NCBI GenBank assembly: GCA_937897615.1
Contig: CALCNO010000078.1
Location: 1 to 28,952, forward strand
Direction: 5' to 3'
DNA length: 28,952 nt
DNA from: an uncultured Anaerolineaceae bacterium
GTDB lineage: Bacteria > Chloroflexota > Anaerolineae > Anaerolineales > Anaerolineaceae
Numbering within the stretch: position 1 is the stretch's first letter; each line of letters starts with the position of its first letter. Under the pieces are notes generated by a model. That model was not told where the DNA came from. It worked only from the letters and a program-made list of their open reading frames with translations, and made no database searches. Made by a program: the position numbers and the translations under genes. This document shows, piece by piece, positions 6,861 to 15,097 of the stretch.

Positions 6861-9050
6861 TTGAACGCGATCAATTACCCGTTACTGGTATGGCTTTTGC
6901 CGCTGCCCCCGCTGGTGGCCTTCGCGGTGATTGTCCTGTTGCTCAACCGCTCAAAACGCGCCAGCCACTGGACAGCGCTTGTGGGAGCGGGGCTTTCGTT
7001 TGCCGGGGCAATGGTGTTGTTCTTCAAGGCCATCCTCACGCCTGGCCTGGCGGAGAATCCCATCGGCAGCGCGTTCAACTGGTTGCCCACCGGCGATAGC
7101 TGGCTTAAGGTCGGCACTGTTGTAGATCCGCTCACCGCGCTGATGCTCTTCTTTGTGGCTTGGACAGTGCTGATGATCTTCATTTACAGCATTGGCTATC
7201 ACAATTACGGCCGGCCCAAAGGTGCCAGTGATCGCCCCGGCTTGCCGCCGCAGGGCGCAGAGATCAGCGAGCACGGGCATGTGCATCGTGTGCCGTCTAT
7301 TGAGCCTTTATATTCACGCTTTTTTGCCCTCATCAGCCTGTTTGCTTTTGCCATGTACTTGCTGGTGGTCAGCGACAATTTACTCACCCTGTACATCGGC
7401 TGGGAAGTGATGGGCCTGTGCTCCTACCTGCTCATCGGTTTCTGGTACGCCAAAGATTCAGCACGCCGGGCGGCAGTAAAGGCATTCCTCACCACTCGCA
7501 TCGGTGATGTGTTCATGCTGCTGGGAATAGCGGCATTGTACTCGCTCACCGGCACGCTGAACTTCCGCGCCATCTTCAGCGACCCTGTGGTGATGCAGAC
7601 ACTCACTTCCACGCTCTCGCCGGTGTTTGGGCTTTCGTGGGCAGGGCTGATCGGGTTGCTGGTGTTCATCGGCACGGTGGGTAAGTCTGCCCAGTTCCCG
7701 CTGCATGTTTGGCTGCCAGACGCGATGGAAGGCCCCACGCCGGTATCTGCCATGATCCATGCCGCCACGATGGTCTCGGCGGGTGTGTACCTTTCCATTC
7801 GCTTCTTCCCGCTGCTCTCGGCGGGCTGGCACCCGGGCGCCGAACTGACGCCGGCCATGCTGGTGGTGGCCGTTATTGGTTCATTCACCGCGCTTTTTGC
7901 CGCTACCATTGCTGTGGCACAAAACGACATCAAACGCGTGCTGGCGTACTCCACCATTTCCCAACTTGGCTATATGATTGCCGCGCTGGGAATCGGCGCT
8001 TATGCGGCAGCGGCGTTTCACTTGTTCACCCATGCCTTTTTCAAAGCGCTGCTCTTCCTCGGCTCCGGTTCGGTGATTCATGGAATGGAGCATGGCAGCC
8101 TGCACACAGGCGAGCACGTAGACGCACAAGACATGCGCCACATGGGTGGTTTGCGCCGCAAGATGCCCGTCACGTTTTGGACTTTTGTTGCAGGGGCGCT
8201 GGCGCTTTCCGGCTTTCCGCTGGTGACGGCAGGGTTCTGGTCAAAGGACGAGATCCTTTCCGGGGCGTTCAATTCTGCGCACATGGCGGTCTTTGTGGTA
8301 CTGGCTCTGGCGGCACTGCTAACCGCATTCTACTCAGCACGGCAGATCACCCTCGTTTTCCTGGGTGCACCGCGCAGCAAGTCTGCGGAGCATGCCTCTG
8401 AGAACAAACCGGTGATGACCGTACCGCTGGTGATTCTGGCTTTCTTTGCCATCACGGCGGGTTGGATTGGCATTCCGCACACTTTCCCACTTCTGGGGCA
8501 CCTTAGTCCCGCCTGGCTGCAAAATTTCCTCGCCCCCATGCTGCCCTTTGAGTTGGAGGCCGAAGGACATTCTGCCATCCCGTTGATCACCTCGCTGGCG
8601 GTCTCTCTGGGTGGGTTGCTGCTCGGCTGGCTGGCATATCGCAATTACAAGGCAGCGGCTCAGGTCGACCCGCTGCAGCGTGGACTTGGCCCTGTCTTTT
8701 CTCTGCTCCAGCACAAATACTGGATTGACGAACTGTATCAACTTGTGTTTATTCGCCCCTCCATGTGGTTTGCGGAGAAGGTTTCCTATCAATTTATTGA
8801 CAAGACGCTGATCGACGGTGCAATTCACGCGGTAGCACGGCTTGGGGTTGCATTGGGCAAACTGCTGCGCTTTGGCTTTGATCTGCCTGTGGTCAATGGT
8901 GCGGGAAATGGGGTGGCCGCCGGGGCCAAAGGGACTGGCCGGTTGTTCAGCCGCATGCAGAACGGAAAAATACAGCATTACATGGGATTAGCGGTACTCC
9001 TTTTGGTGATCACCGGAATTATTGTTATTTACCTGGCAAAGGTTTTCTGA
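6861..9050 (+). CDS. nuoL: NADH-quinone oxidoreductase subunit L with lengthened C-terminal lateral-helix region
   Basis: 729 residues, clearly longer than the common 600-660. The start is a TTG at 6861, four bases past the nuoK stop, with GAAAGG upstream; the ATG at 6856 runs into a stop at once. NuoL is the distal antiporter-like pump, with a long amphipathic helix (HL) lying along the arm. Channel residues are present: Glu182 (GWEVMGLCSYL) and Lys275 (GKSAQFPLHVWLPDAMEGPTPVSA). A 30-residue insert with several His and Pro sits at about 118-148. Between KYWIDELY (619) and the last-helix landmark GKIQHY (707) there are about 89 residues, against roughly 57-62 in the E. coli and Rhodobacter proteins as I recall them, so the HL region is extended by about 27-32 residues. 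Confidence 0.96.
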   Translation: MNAINYPLLVWLLPLPPLVAFAVIVLLLNRSKRASHWTALVGAGLSFAGAMVLFFKAILTPGLAENPIGSAFNWLPTGDSWLKVGTVVDPLTALMLFFVAWTVLMIFIYSIGYHNYGRPKGASDRPGLPPQGAEISEHGHVHRVPSIEPLYSRFFALISLFAFAMYLLVVSDNLLTLYIGWEVMGLCSYLLIGFWYAKDSARRAAVKAFLTTRIGDVFMLLGIAALYSLTGTLNFRAIFSDPVVMQTLTSTLSPVFGLSWAGLIGLLVFIGTVGKSAQFPLHVWLPDAMEGPTPVSAMIHAATMVSAGVYLSIRFFPLLSAGWHPGAELTPAMLVVAVIGSFTALFAATIAVAQNDIKRVLAYSTISQLGYMIAALGIGAYAAAAFHLFTHAFFKALLFLGSGSVIHGMEHGSLHTGEHVDAQDMRHMGGLRRKMPVTFWTFVAGALALSGFPLVTAGFWSKDEILSGAFNSAHMAVFVVLALAALLTAFYSARQITLVFLGAPRSKSAEHASENKPVMTVPLVILAFFAITAGWIGIPHTFPLLGHLSPAWLQNFLAPMLPFELEAEGHSAIPLITSLAVSLGGLLLGWLAYRNYKAAAQVDPLQRGLGPVFSLLQHKYWIDELYQLVFIRPSMWFAEKVSYQFIDKTLIDGAIHAVARLGVALGKLLRFGFDLPVVNGAGNGVAAGAKGTGRLFSRMQNGKIQHYMGLAVLLLVITGIIVIYLAKVF

Positions 9051-9060
9051 TAGGAATTGC

Positions 9061-10590
9061 ATGAAACTGGATTCGAGCATTTTACTCCTCATCACTTTCC
9101 TGCCGGCTCTGGGTGGGTTGTTGCTGCTGGCCTTTCCGGCGCGCAAAACGACCTTGCTGCGCTGGGGTGCGTTTCTCATCAGCTTAATCCCGCTGGCACT
9201 GACCGTTTGGTTATGGTTGGCCTTTGACCGCACTTTGGCTGCCGGCTTCCAATTCCAGGTACAGCTTGCCTGGTTCGAGGCCATTCATTCCTCGCTTCAT
9301 TTCGGGGTTGACGGTATCTCTCTGGTGATGGTGCTGCTCACCAGCTTGCTTACGCCGCTGGCGATCCTTACGGCATTCAATATCAAGGAACACCTCAAGT
9401 CCTTTATGATCCTCTTTCTCATGCTGGAAACGGGGATGCTGGGGGTCTTTGTCAGTTTGGACTTGTTGCTCTTCTTCGTCTTCTGGGAGATTGGCCTGGT
9501 GCCGATGTACTTCCTCATCAACCAGTGGGGCGGTGAGAAGCGCAACTATGCCTCTCTCAAGTTCATTCTCTTTACGATGGGCGGGTCGCTGGGGCTTTTG
9601 CTGGCCATCCAGATGATGGGTATGGTCAGCGGAACGTTTGACCTGCCGGAGCTGCTGCAAAGCTGGCCGGGCCTGGCCAGCGGCACGCTGTTTGGGCTGC
9701 CCATTGGCACGGTCAAGGCGGTGGCCTTTTGGGCCTTTGTGGTAGCTTTTGCCGTCAAAGTGCCGGTGTGGCCTTTCCATACCTGGCTGCCGGATGCTCA
9801 CACCGAAGCTCCCACTGCCGGCTCGATGATCCTGGCGGGCGTGTTGCTCAAACTGGGTGCCTATGGCTTTCTGCGCATGGTGCTGCCGTTGTTCCCCGCG
9901 GAATCTCACACTTACGCTCTCTGGCTCGCGGTTTTGGCCGTGGCAGCCATTGTGTTTGGGGCATTCTCTGCCAGTGGGCAAAAGGACTTTAAGCGCCTGG
10001 TGGCTTACTCTTCCATCAACCACATGGGCTTCGTAGTGCTGGGCATAGCCGCAGCGGCTTATGTTGGTGGCGCTGCAGATGAGGCTGTGCGCAGCAGTGC
10101 AGTGATCGCTGTCAATGGCGCAGTGCTGCAAATGTTCAACCACGGACTCACTGCGGCTGGTATGTTCTTTCTGGTGGGGGTGCTGTATGACCGCGCCCAC
10201 ACGCGCATGTTGGAGGATTTCGGTGGACTGTTCGCCATTTTGCCGGTGTACGGCTCCATTTTGTTGCTTATGTCGATGGCCTCGCTGGGACTGCCCGGCC
10301 TTAACGGCTTTGTCTCAGAGTTCATGATCGTGCGCGGAACCTGGCCGATTCTGATGGGCTTTACCGCTCTCAGCATGTTGGGGCTGCTTTTCACCGGCGT
10401 CTACGTACTCAAAGCGCTCAAGCTGGTGCTGCACGGGCCGCTGAACGAGCAGTGGGCCGGCAAACTCACCGATATATCACTGCGTGAAATCGCTGTCGTT
10501 ATCCCCTTGATTGTGTTGATCCTGTCCATCGGCCTCTGGCCTTCGTGGATCGTTACGGTGATCAACCAGGCGGTAATGGCATGGTTGTGA
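9061..10590 (+). CDS. nuoM: NADH-quinone oxidoreductase subunit M (first copy)
   Basis: 509 residues, typical NuoM length with about 14 membrane segments. The antiporter-like channel residues are all present: Glu143 (FWEIGLVPMYFLI), Lys233 in TM7 (AVKVPVWPFHTWLPDAH), Lys264 in TM8 (LLKLGAYG) and the late Glu in GLNGFVSEF. It therefore looks like a fully competent proton channel. The ATG at 9061 has AGGA six bases upstream; the gene lies 10 bases after nuoL. A second, divergent nuoM follows immediately. Confidence 0.95.
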   Translation: MKLDSSILLLITFLPALGGLLLLAFPARKTTLLRWGAFLISLIPLALTVWLWLAFDRTLAAGFQFQVQLAWFEAIHSSLHFGVDGISLVMVLLTSLLTPLAILTAFNIKEHLKSFMILFLMLETGMLGVFVSLDLLLFFVFWEIGLVPMYFLINQWGGEKRNYASLKFILFTMGGSLGLLLAIQMMGMVSGTFDLPELLQSWPGLASGTLFGLPIGTVKAVAFWAFVVAFAVKVPVWPFHTWLPDAHTEAPTAGSMILAGVLLKLGAYGFLRMVLPLFPAESHTYALWLAVLAVAAIVFGAFSASGQKDFKRLVAYSSINHMGFVVLGIAAAAYVGGAADEAVRSSAVIAVNGAVLQMFNHGLTAAGMFFLVGVLYDRAHTRMLEDFGGLFAILPVYGSILLLMSMASLGLPGLNGFVSEFMIVRGTWPILMGFTALSMLGLLFTGVYVLKALKLVLHGPLNEQWAGKLTDISLREIAVVIPLIVLILSIGLWPSWIVTVINQAVMAWL

Positions 10591-10595
10591 GGAGC

Positions 10596-12071
10596 ATGAT
10601 GCAGATTCCCTGGCTGAGTATCCTGATCCTGCTGCCGCTGGTGGTTGGCGCAGTACTGCTGGCGCTGCCAGCATGCCGCCTGGCGCTCATCCGCTGGCTG
10701 AGCCTGGTGACGGCTGTTCTTACCTTTGCCATTTCGGTGGGGTTGTTCTTTGCATACGATAAGTCGCTGGCCGGTTACCAGTTTGTTGAGAAACTCAACT
10801 GGCTGCCAGCGCTGGGAATTTCCTATCATGTGGGTGTTGACGGCATCAGTGCCATGCTGGAAATGATGGCTGGGATCATTGTGCTTGCGGGTGTGCTGGT
10901 CACCTGGCAAACCACCGACCGTGCCCGCGAGTATTTTTCCTTCCTGCTGTTTCTGGCGGCCAGCGTTTTTGGCGTGTTTGCCTCGCTTGATCTGTTCCTG
11001 TTATTCTTCTTCTTTGAACTGGCAGTTTTCCCCAAGTATTTGATGATCGTGATGTGGGGCTCGCCCAAGACCAAAGAATATGGTGGCATGAAGTTGACGC
11101 TGTACCTCTTCCTGGGGTCGGTGGTGGCGCTGGTGGGAGTGCTGGCGGTTTATTTCCAATCCGGCTTGCATACCTTTAACCTTTTGCAATTGGAGCAGGC
11201 GGGCTTTAGCCTGGCATTCCAACGCCTGTGGCTGCCTTTCATCTTTATTGGCTTTGGTATCCTGGGAGGCCTGTTCCCCTTCCATAGCTGGGCGCCGGAC
11301 GGGCACGTTGCGGCTCCCACGGCGGTTTCCATGCTGCTGGCCGGTGTGGAGATGAAAGTGGGTGCCTACGCTGCGCTGCGTGCCGGCCTGATGCTGCTGC
11401 CGGATGGCATGCGCTTCTGGGCGCCGCTGGTGATCATACTGGCAACCATCAATGTGGTTTATGGCGCTTTTATCGCCATGATCCAGACCGATTTCAAGTA
11501 TGTCATTGGTTTCTCTTCGGTGTCTCACATGGGGCTGGTGTTCATCGGCTTTGCCACGCTTACCCCGCAGGGACTCACCGGTGCGGGGATGCAAATGTTC
11601 TCGCACGGCATTATGACGGCTCTCTTCTTTTCCATTGTCGGTATGGTCTATGACCGCACGCATACGCGTACGCTGAGTGAGTTGGGCGGGTTGTACCGCC
11701 ACATGCCGCTGGCGATGTTTGGTTTTGTGGTGGGCGGGTTGGTTTCAATGGGCATGCCGGGGTTCTCCGGCTTTGTGGCCGAAATCCCTATCTACATGGG
11801 TGCGTGGAAGGCCTATCCGCTCTCGGCGATTATTGCGGCGATCTCGATTGTGGTCACGGCGGCGTATATCCTGCTGGTGGTGCGCAAGGTCTTCTTTGGC
11901 GAACCGCCTGCAGCGCTGGCGTCCGGCGTTCCTGACATCACCTGGCGCGACAAGGCGGTAATCGTTGGGCTTTCGCTCATTATGATCGCGGTGGGTCTGG
12001 TGCCTTCTTTGCTCACACCGGCCATCCAGGCGGGTGTGAATCACATCATGGCACTGCTGGGAGGTGCATAA
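10596..12071 (+). CDS. nuoM: Second NuoM-like antiporter subunit, lacking the TM7 lysine
   Basis: 491 residues, NuoM-like along its whole length (VDGISAMLEMM, FFFELAVFPKYLM, FPFHSWAPDGHVAAPTAVSMLLAG, MGMPGFSGFVAEIP). It keeps Glu141 in TM5, Lys254 in TM8 (EMKVGAYAALR) and the late Glu, but the TM7 lysine (Lys in AVKVP of the first NuoM) is replaced by Leu223 (GILGGLFPFH). A lysine instead appears at 147, six residues after the TM5 Glu. As the fourth antiporter-like subunit of this locus it would add a pump module to the membrane arm. GAGGAG precedes two adjacent ATGs (10596, 10599); the second has slightly better spacing. The stop codon overlaps the nuoN ATG by one base. Confidence 0.92.
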   Translation: MMQIPWLSILILLPLVVGAVLLALPACRLALIRWLSLVTAVLTFAISVGLFFAYDKSLAGYQFVEKLNWLPALGISYHVGVDGISAMLEMMAGIIVLAGVLVTWQTTDRAREYFSFLLFLAASVFGVFASLDLFLLFFFFELAVFPKYLMIVMWGSPKTKEYGGMKLTLYLFLGSVVALVGVLAVYFQSGLHTFNLLQLEQAGFSLAFQRLWLPFIFIGFGILGGLFPFHSWAPDGHVAAPTAVSMLLAGVEMKVGAYAALRAGLMLLPDGMRFWAPLVIILATINVVYGAFIAMIQTDFKYVIGFSSVSHMGLVFIGFATLTPQGLTGAGMQMFSHGIMTALFFSIVGMVYDRTHTRTLSELGGLYRHMPLAMFGFVVGGLVSMGMPGFSGFVAEIPIYMGAWKAYPLSAIIAAISIVVTAAYILLVVRKVFFGEPPAALASGVPDITWRDKAVIVGLSLIMIAVGLVPSLLTPAIQAGVNHIMALLGGA

Positions 12072-13516
12072 TGGCATTTTTGCGCTCCCTGGAGCTACTC
12101 GCAGTTTTACCTGAGCTAGGGATGCTCGTTCTCGGCGGCGTGCTGCTCACCCTCAGCCTGCTTAAAAACGAGCGTGTCAATTGCTGCCTGGGGCGGGTGA
12201 CGGCCATCGGCACATTGCTGGTGGCATTGCTGGCTTTCTTCTTCTCCCGCCCGGATTCTGAAACGGCGTTTCTCTGGGGTGGAATGCTGCGCCTGGATTG
12301 GGCGGGTTTTCTCTTCCGCATCCTCTTCCTGGTGGGGGTGGCGCTCACCTCCATTTTTGCCGAGACCGACGAGGCGGTGAAGAACCGCCCGGAGTTCTAC
12401 GCGATGCTGGTCTTCTCTGCAATTGGCATGTCGCTGATGGCTTCCGCCGCTGATTTGATCCTGCTGTTCCTGGCCATTGAAATTGCCTCGATTCCGTTGT
12501 ACGTGCTGGCCGGTTCCAAAGTAAAAAACGAGAAATCTGTCGAGGCAGGCATCAAGTATTTTCTCTTTGGCGCACTGGCATCTGCCATCATGGTGTTTGG
12601 CTTCAGCATCCTTTACGGCATGAGCGGCACCACGCACATCCATGAACTTTATCAATCAGCCCAGAATGCACAGGTGCCTATTGCCGGGCTTATCGGCGCG
12701 GTGCTGCTTGTGCTTGCAGGCTTTACATTTAAGGTGAGCGCAGTACCTTTTCACTGGTGGGCGCCGGATGTTTACGAGGGTGCTCCTACACCGGTTTCCG
12801 GTTTCCTTTCCACAGCTTCAAAGGCGGCCGGTTTTGCGATCATGCTGCGCCTGATGGCAATCCTCTTTGGCGCGGAACATGCGTTCATCTGGCAATTGTT
12901 GATTGCGGTGATTGCGGCAGCCAGCATGTTGGGCGGCAACCTTGCTGCCATCCCGCAGAAGAACTTCAAACGCCTGTTGGCCTATTCTTCAATCGCCCAG
13001 GCCGGGTATATTCTGGTGGGGGTGGCTTCCGGTTCGCAGCTTGGTTTCACCGCAGTGGTCTATTACCTGATGGTGTATCTGATTACAAATCTGGCTTTGT
13101 TTGCCATTGTTGGCTGGGTGGAGAAACAAACGGGCAATGCGGAACTGGCTTCCTTTGCCGGCCTGCATAAACGCGCGCCGGCGGCAGCTCTGGCGATTTT
13201 GGTGGGGTTGCTTTCTCTGGGGGGCATCCCGCCATTTGGTGGTTTCTTTGCCAAACTGCTGGTGTTTGGCGCCGCGGTGGATTCCGGGCTGGCCTGGCTG
13301 GCAGTACTTGGCGTGCTCAATTCGGTGATTAGCCTCTACTACTACCTGCGCGTGCTCAAGTTGATGTATGTGGATGAGCCGACTGACGCCAGATTTGAAA
13401 CAGCCACGCCGCAATGGAAGGTTTTTGTGATGGTGTGCATCATTGGCATCGTAGTACTTGGTGTGATCCTGGTTCCGTGGTACCATTTTGCATCACTTGC
13501 TGCCAGTGGATTTTAA
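12071..13516 (+). CDS. nuoN: NADH-quinone oxidoreductase subunit N
   Basis: 481 residues, usual NuoN length. NuoN is the antiporter-like subunit nearest the quinone site. Channel residues are intact: Glu137 (AIEIASIPLYVLAG), Lys221 (FKVSAVPFHWWAPDVYEGAPTPVS), Lys251 (STASKAAGFAIMLR) and the late Lys in PPFGGFFAKLLVF. It begins at a TAATG overlap with the second nuoM and has GGGAGGTG upstream. Last complex I gene of the block; the ATP synthase genes follow after 26 bases with a new promoter. Confidence 0.96.
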   Translation: MAFLRSLELLAVLPELGMLVLGGVLLTLSLLKNERVNCCLGRVTAIGTLLVALLAFFFSRPDSETAFLWGGMLRLDWAGFLFRILFLVGVALTSIFAETDEAVKNRPEFYAMLVFSAIGMSLMASAADLILLFLAIEIASIPLYVLAGSKVKNEKSVEAGIKYFLFGALASAIMVFGFSILYGMSGTTHIHELYQSAQNAQVPIAGLIGAVLLVLAGFTFKVSAVPFHWWAPDVYEGAPTPVSGFLSTASKAAGFAIMLRLMAILFGAEHAFIWQLLIAVIAAASMLGGNLAAIPQKNFKRLLAYSSIAQAGYILVGVASGSQLGFTAVVYYLMVYLITNLALFAIVGWVEKQTGNAELASFAGLHKRAPAAALAILVGLLSLGGIPPFGGFFAKLLVFGAAVDSGLAWLAVLGVLNSVISLYYYLRVLKLMYVDEPTDARFETATPQWKVFVMVCIIGIVVLGVILVPWYHFASLAASGF

Positions 13517-13525
13517 AAATCGCTA

Positions 13526-13534
13526 TGTTATAAT
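13526..13534 (+). promoter_or_regulatory. Extended -10 promoter for the ATP synthase Fo genes
   Basis: TG-T-TATAAT is a perfect extended -10 element between nuoN and the first atp gene. Only 8 bases separate it from the ATG at 13543, so the transcript would be leaderless or nearly so; no Shine-Dalgarno is present. No consensus -35, which extended -10 promoters can do without. Confidence 0.55.
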
Positions 13535-13542
13535 CGTCCATC

Positions 13543-13848
13543 ATGCCCATGCCGGAACGTGATCCGCTCGACAAAAAAAGCAATACCCGCATCCTGGTGA
13601 TCGCTGCGCTGACAGGCCAGGTGGGGGTATTCACCCTGATCATTGTGCTTGCGGCGGTGTTCGGCGGCCTGGCGCTGGATGCGCAATACGGAACAAAACC
13701 CTGGTTTACTGTTGGGTTACTGGTGGCAAGTATTCCGGTCTCCCTTTTTGTAATGGTTTTTCTGGTACGCAAGGCCGTGACCCGCATCAAAGGTATTGGG
13801 CCGGAGCAAAATCCAGGCAAGGAGGATGGCATTGGAAAAAACTCGTAA
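13543..13848 (+). CDS. atpZ: AtpZ/AtpI-like ATP synthase accessory membrane protein
   Basis: 101 residues. A charged N-terminus (about 1-20) precedes two membrane helices (about 21-45 and 52-76) and a polar tail. The pattern GGLALDAQYGTKPWFTVGLLV is the family signature of AtpZ/AtpI-type proteins, which stand first in many atp operons and help c-ring assembly or Mg2+ supply. Two close ATGs (13543 and 13549) are possible starts; neither has a ribosome site, consistent with leaderless translation. Its 3' end overlaps atpB by 17 bases. Whether it is AtpZ or AtpI sensu stricto cannot be settled by eye. Confidence 0.8.
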   Translation: MPMPERDPLDKKSNTRILVIAALTGQVGVFTLIIVLAAVFGGLALDAQYGTKPWFTVGLLVASIPVSLFVMVFLVRKAVTRIKGIGPEQNPGKEDGIGKNS

Positions 13849-14803
13849 GTGGCGCTGGGGCACAAAACGCTGGATCGTGCTTGGCCTGATCATTTTAAGC
13901 GTGATTGGCCAAAAGCTGATTGCCCCGGTTCAACCGCACATTCAGGTGGCGGCAGAGGCACTGACCAAACCACTGTTCTCGCTGCCGGTGCTTGGTGATT
14001 TTTACATCACCAACAGCATGGTGGCAATGCTGCTGATGGATATTGTCATCATTGTCATTGCCTTGCTGGTAAAGCGCGGCGTAGCCAAAGATACCACTCT
14101 GGTTCCCAGAGGGATTGCCGGCGCTTTTGAAATGGCTGTGGATTCCCTTTACAATATGGCGGAATCCACTGCAGGCAAGTATGCCAAAAAGATTTTCCCC
14201 TGGTTTGCCAGCATTTTGATTATTGTTCTCTTTGCCAACCTGATTAAGATGCTGCCCGGTTTTGAAACCATAGGCCTTCTGGAAGAATCCAGTCACGGCT
14301 ATGCCACCCAGTCGCTGGGCGGCAACTGGTACACCGTCCTCAATCAACAGGTGGAGGAGGGCGGCTATATCGTCAAGCCATTTGCACGTGCCCTCTCCAC
14401 CGACCTGAATTTCACTGCCGCTCTGGCGCTGATTGTTGTGCTAATGACCCAGGTCATTGGCGTGCAGGCACAGGGTTTCCATTACTTTGGAAAATTCTTC
14501 AACACCCGCACCATGTTCAAAAAACCAATCCTGGGTTTCATGGATTTTCTCGTGGGCTTGCTCGAGATCATCTCTGAGCTTTCAAAAATCCTTTCGTTTG
14601 CATTCCGGTTGTTCGGCAATATGTTCGCGGGCATGGTGCTTCTGGCCTTGATCGGGGTGATGATCCCGGTCTTCTTGCCCTCGATGATTATGTTTTTTGA
14701 GTTATTCATTGGCGCAATTCAGGCCTTTGTGTTTGGCATGCTCACCCTGGTCTTTATGGCACAGGCCACCCAGGGGCACGGCGGCGAAGAAGAACACGCG
14801 TAG
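13832..14803 (+). CDS. atpB: ATP synthase Fo subunit a
   Basis: 323 residues. Subunit a holds the two proton half-channels beside the c-ring. The essential arginine is Arg259 in SFAFRLFGNMFAGM, followed by the standard final helices. I chose the TTG at 13832 because AAGGAGG lies exactly 6 bases upstream; an ATG at 13826 abuts the ribosome site with no spacing. It is longer than the minimal family, with an N-terminal extension and a soluble loop at about 150-185 between helices. The His-Gly-Glu-rich C-terminus is short. It overlaps the end of the preceding gene, so translation is probably coupled. Confidence 0.94.
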   Translation: MEKTRKWRWGTKRWIVLGLIILSVIGQKLIAPVQPHIQVAAEALTKPLFSLPVLGDFYITNSMVAMLLMDIVIIVIALLVKRGVAKDTTLVPRGIAGAFEMAVDSLYNMAESTAGKYAKKIFPWFASILIIVLFANLIKMLPGFETIGLLEESSHGYATQSLGGNWYTVLNQQVEEGGYIVKPFARALSTDLNFTAALALIVVLMTQVIGVQAQGFHYFGKFFNTRTMFKKPILGFMDFLVGLLEIISELSKILSFAFRLFGNMFAGMVLLALIGVMIPVFLPSMIMFFELFIGAIQAFVFGMLTLVFMAQATQGHGGEEEHA

Positions 14804-14839
14804 CAATCATCTTTCAACCTTTTGAGGAGGCTGTAAACT

Positions 14840-15076
14840 ATGTCTGGTGATATCGTAATGGCGGCAAAATTTATCGGCGCGGGTCTGGCGATGATCGGCG
14901 CAGCTGGCGCTGGCGTTGGTATTGGCCTCAGCGTGCAGGGAGCGTTGGAAGGTATGGCGCGCAACCCGGACACCTATGGTAACCTGTTCACGAACATGAT
15001 TTTGGGCATCGCTTTCTCCGAAGCCATTGCCATTTACTGCCTCGTGATCGCATTCCTGATGCTGTTTGTCCTTTAG
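14840..15076 (+). CDS. atpE: ATP synthase Fo subunit c
   Basis: 78 residues in two membrane helices joined by the polar loop ARNPD (40-44). The glycine-rich first helix (GAAGAGVGIGLSVQG) allows tight c-ring packing. The ion-binding carboxylate is Glu61 (FSEAIAIYCL). The residues that mark sodium-binding c subunits are not present: the Gln position (13 before the loop Arg) is Ile28, and Glu61 is followed by Ala rather than Ser, so the ring is probably proton-coupled. GAGGAGG lies 10 bases before the ATG. Confidence 0.96.
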   Translation: MSGDIVMAAKFIGAGLAMIGAAGAGVGIGLSVQGALEGMARNPDTYGNLFTNMILGIAFSEAIAIYCLVIAFLMLFVL

Positions 15077-15097
15077 TTCTGGCAAAAGGAGTTTATC

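Noticed and set aside
9211..10200. 329-codon open frame on the minus strand inside nuoM
   Set aside because: Antisense shadow of a highly conserved membrane protein; product is His/Gln/Arg-rich with no recognisable domain.
14840..15076. Sodium-dependent c-ring
   Set aside because: The Gln and Ser/Thr ligands of sodium-type c subunits are Ile28 and Ala62 here; a proton ring is more likely.
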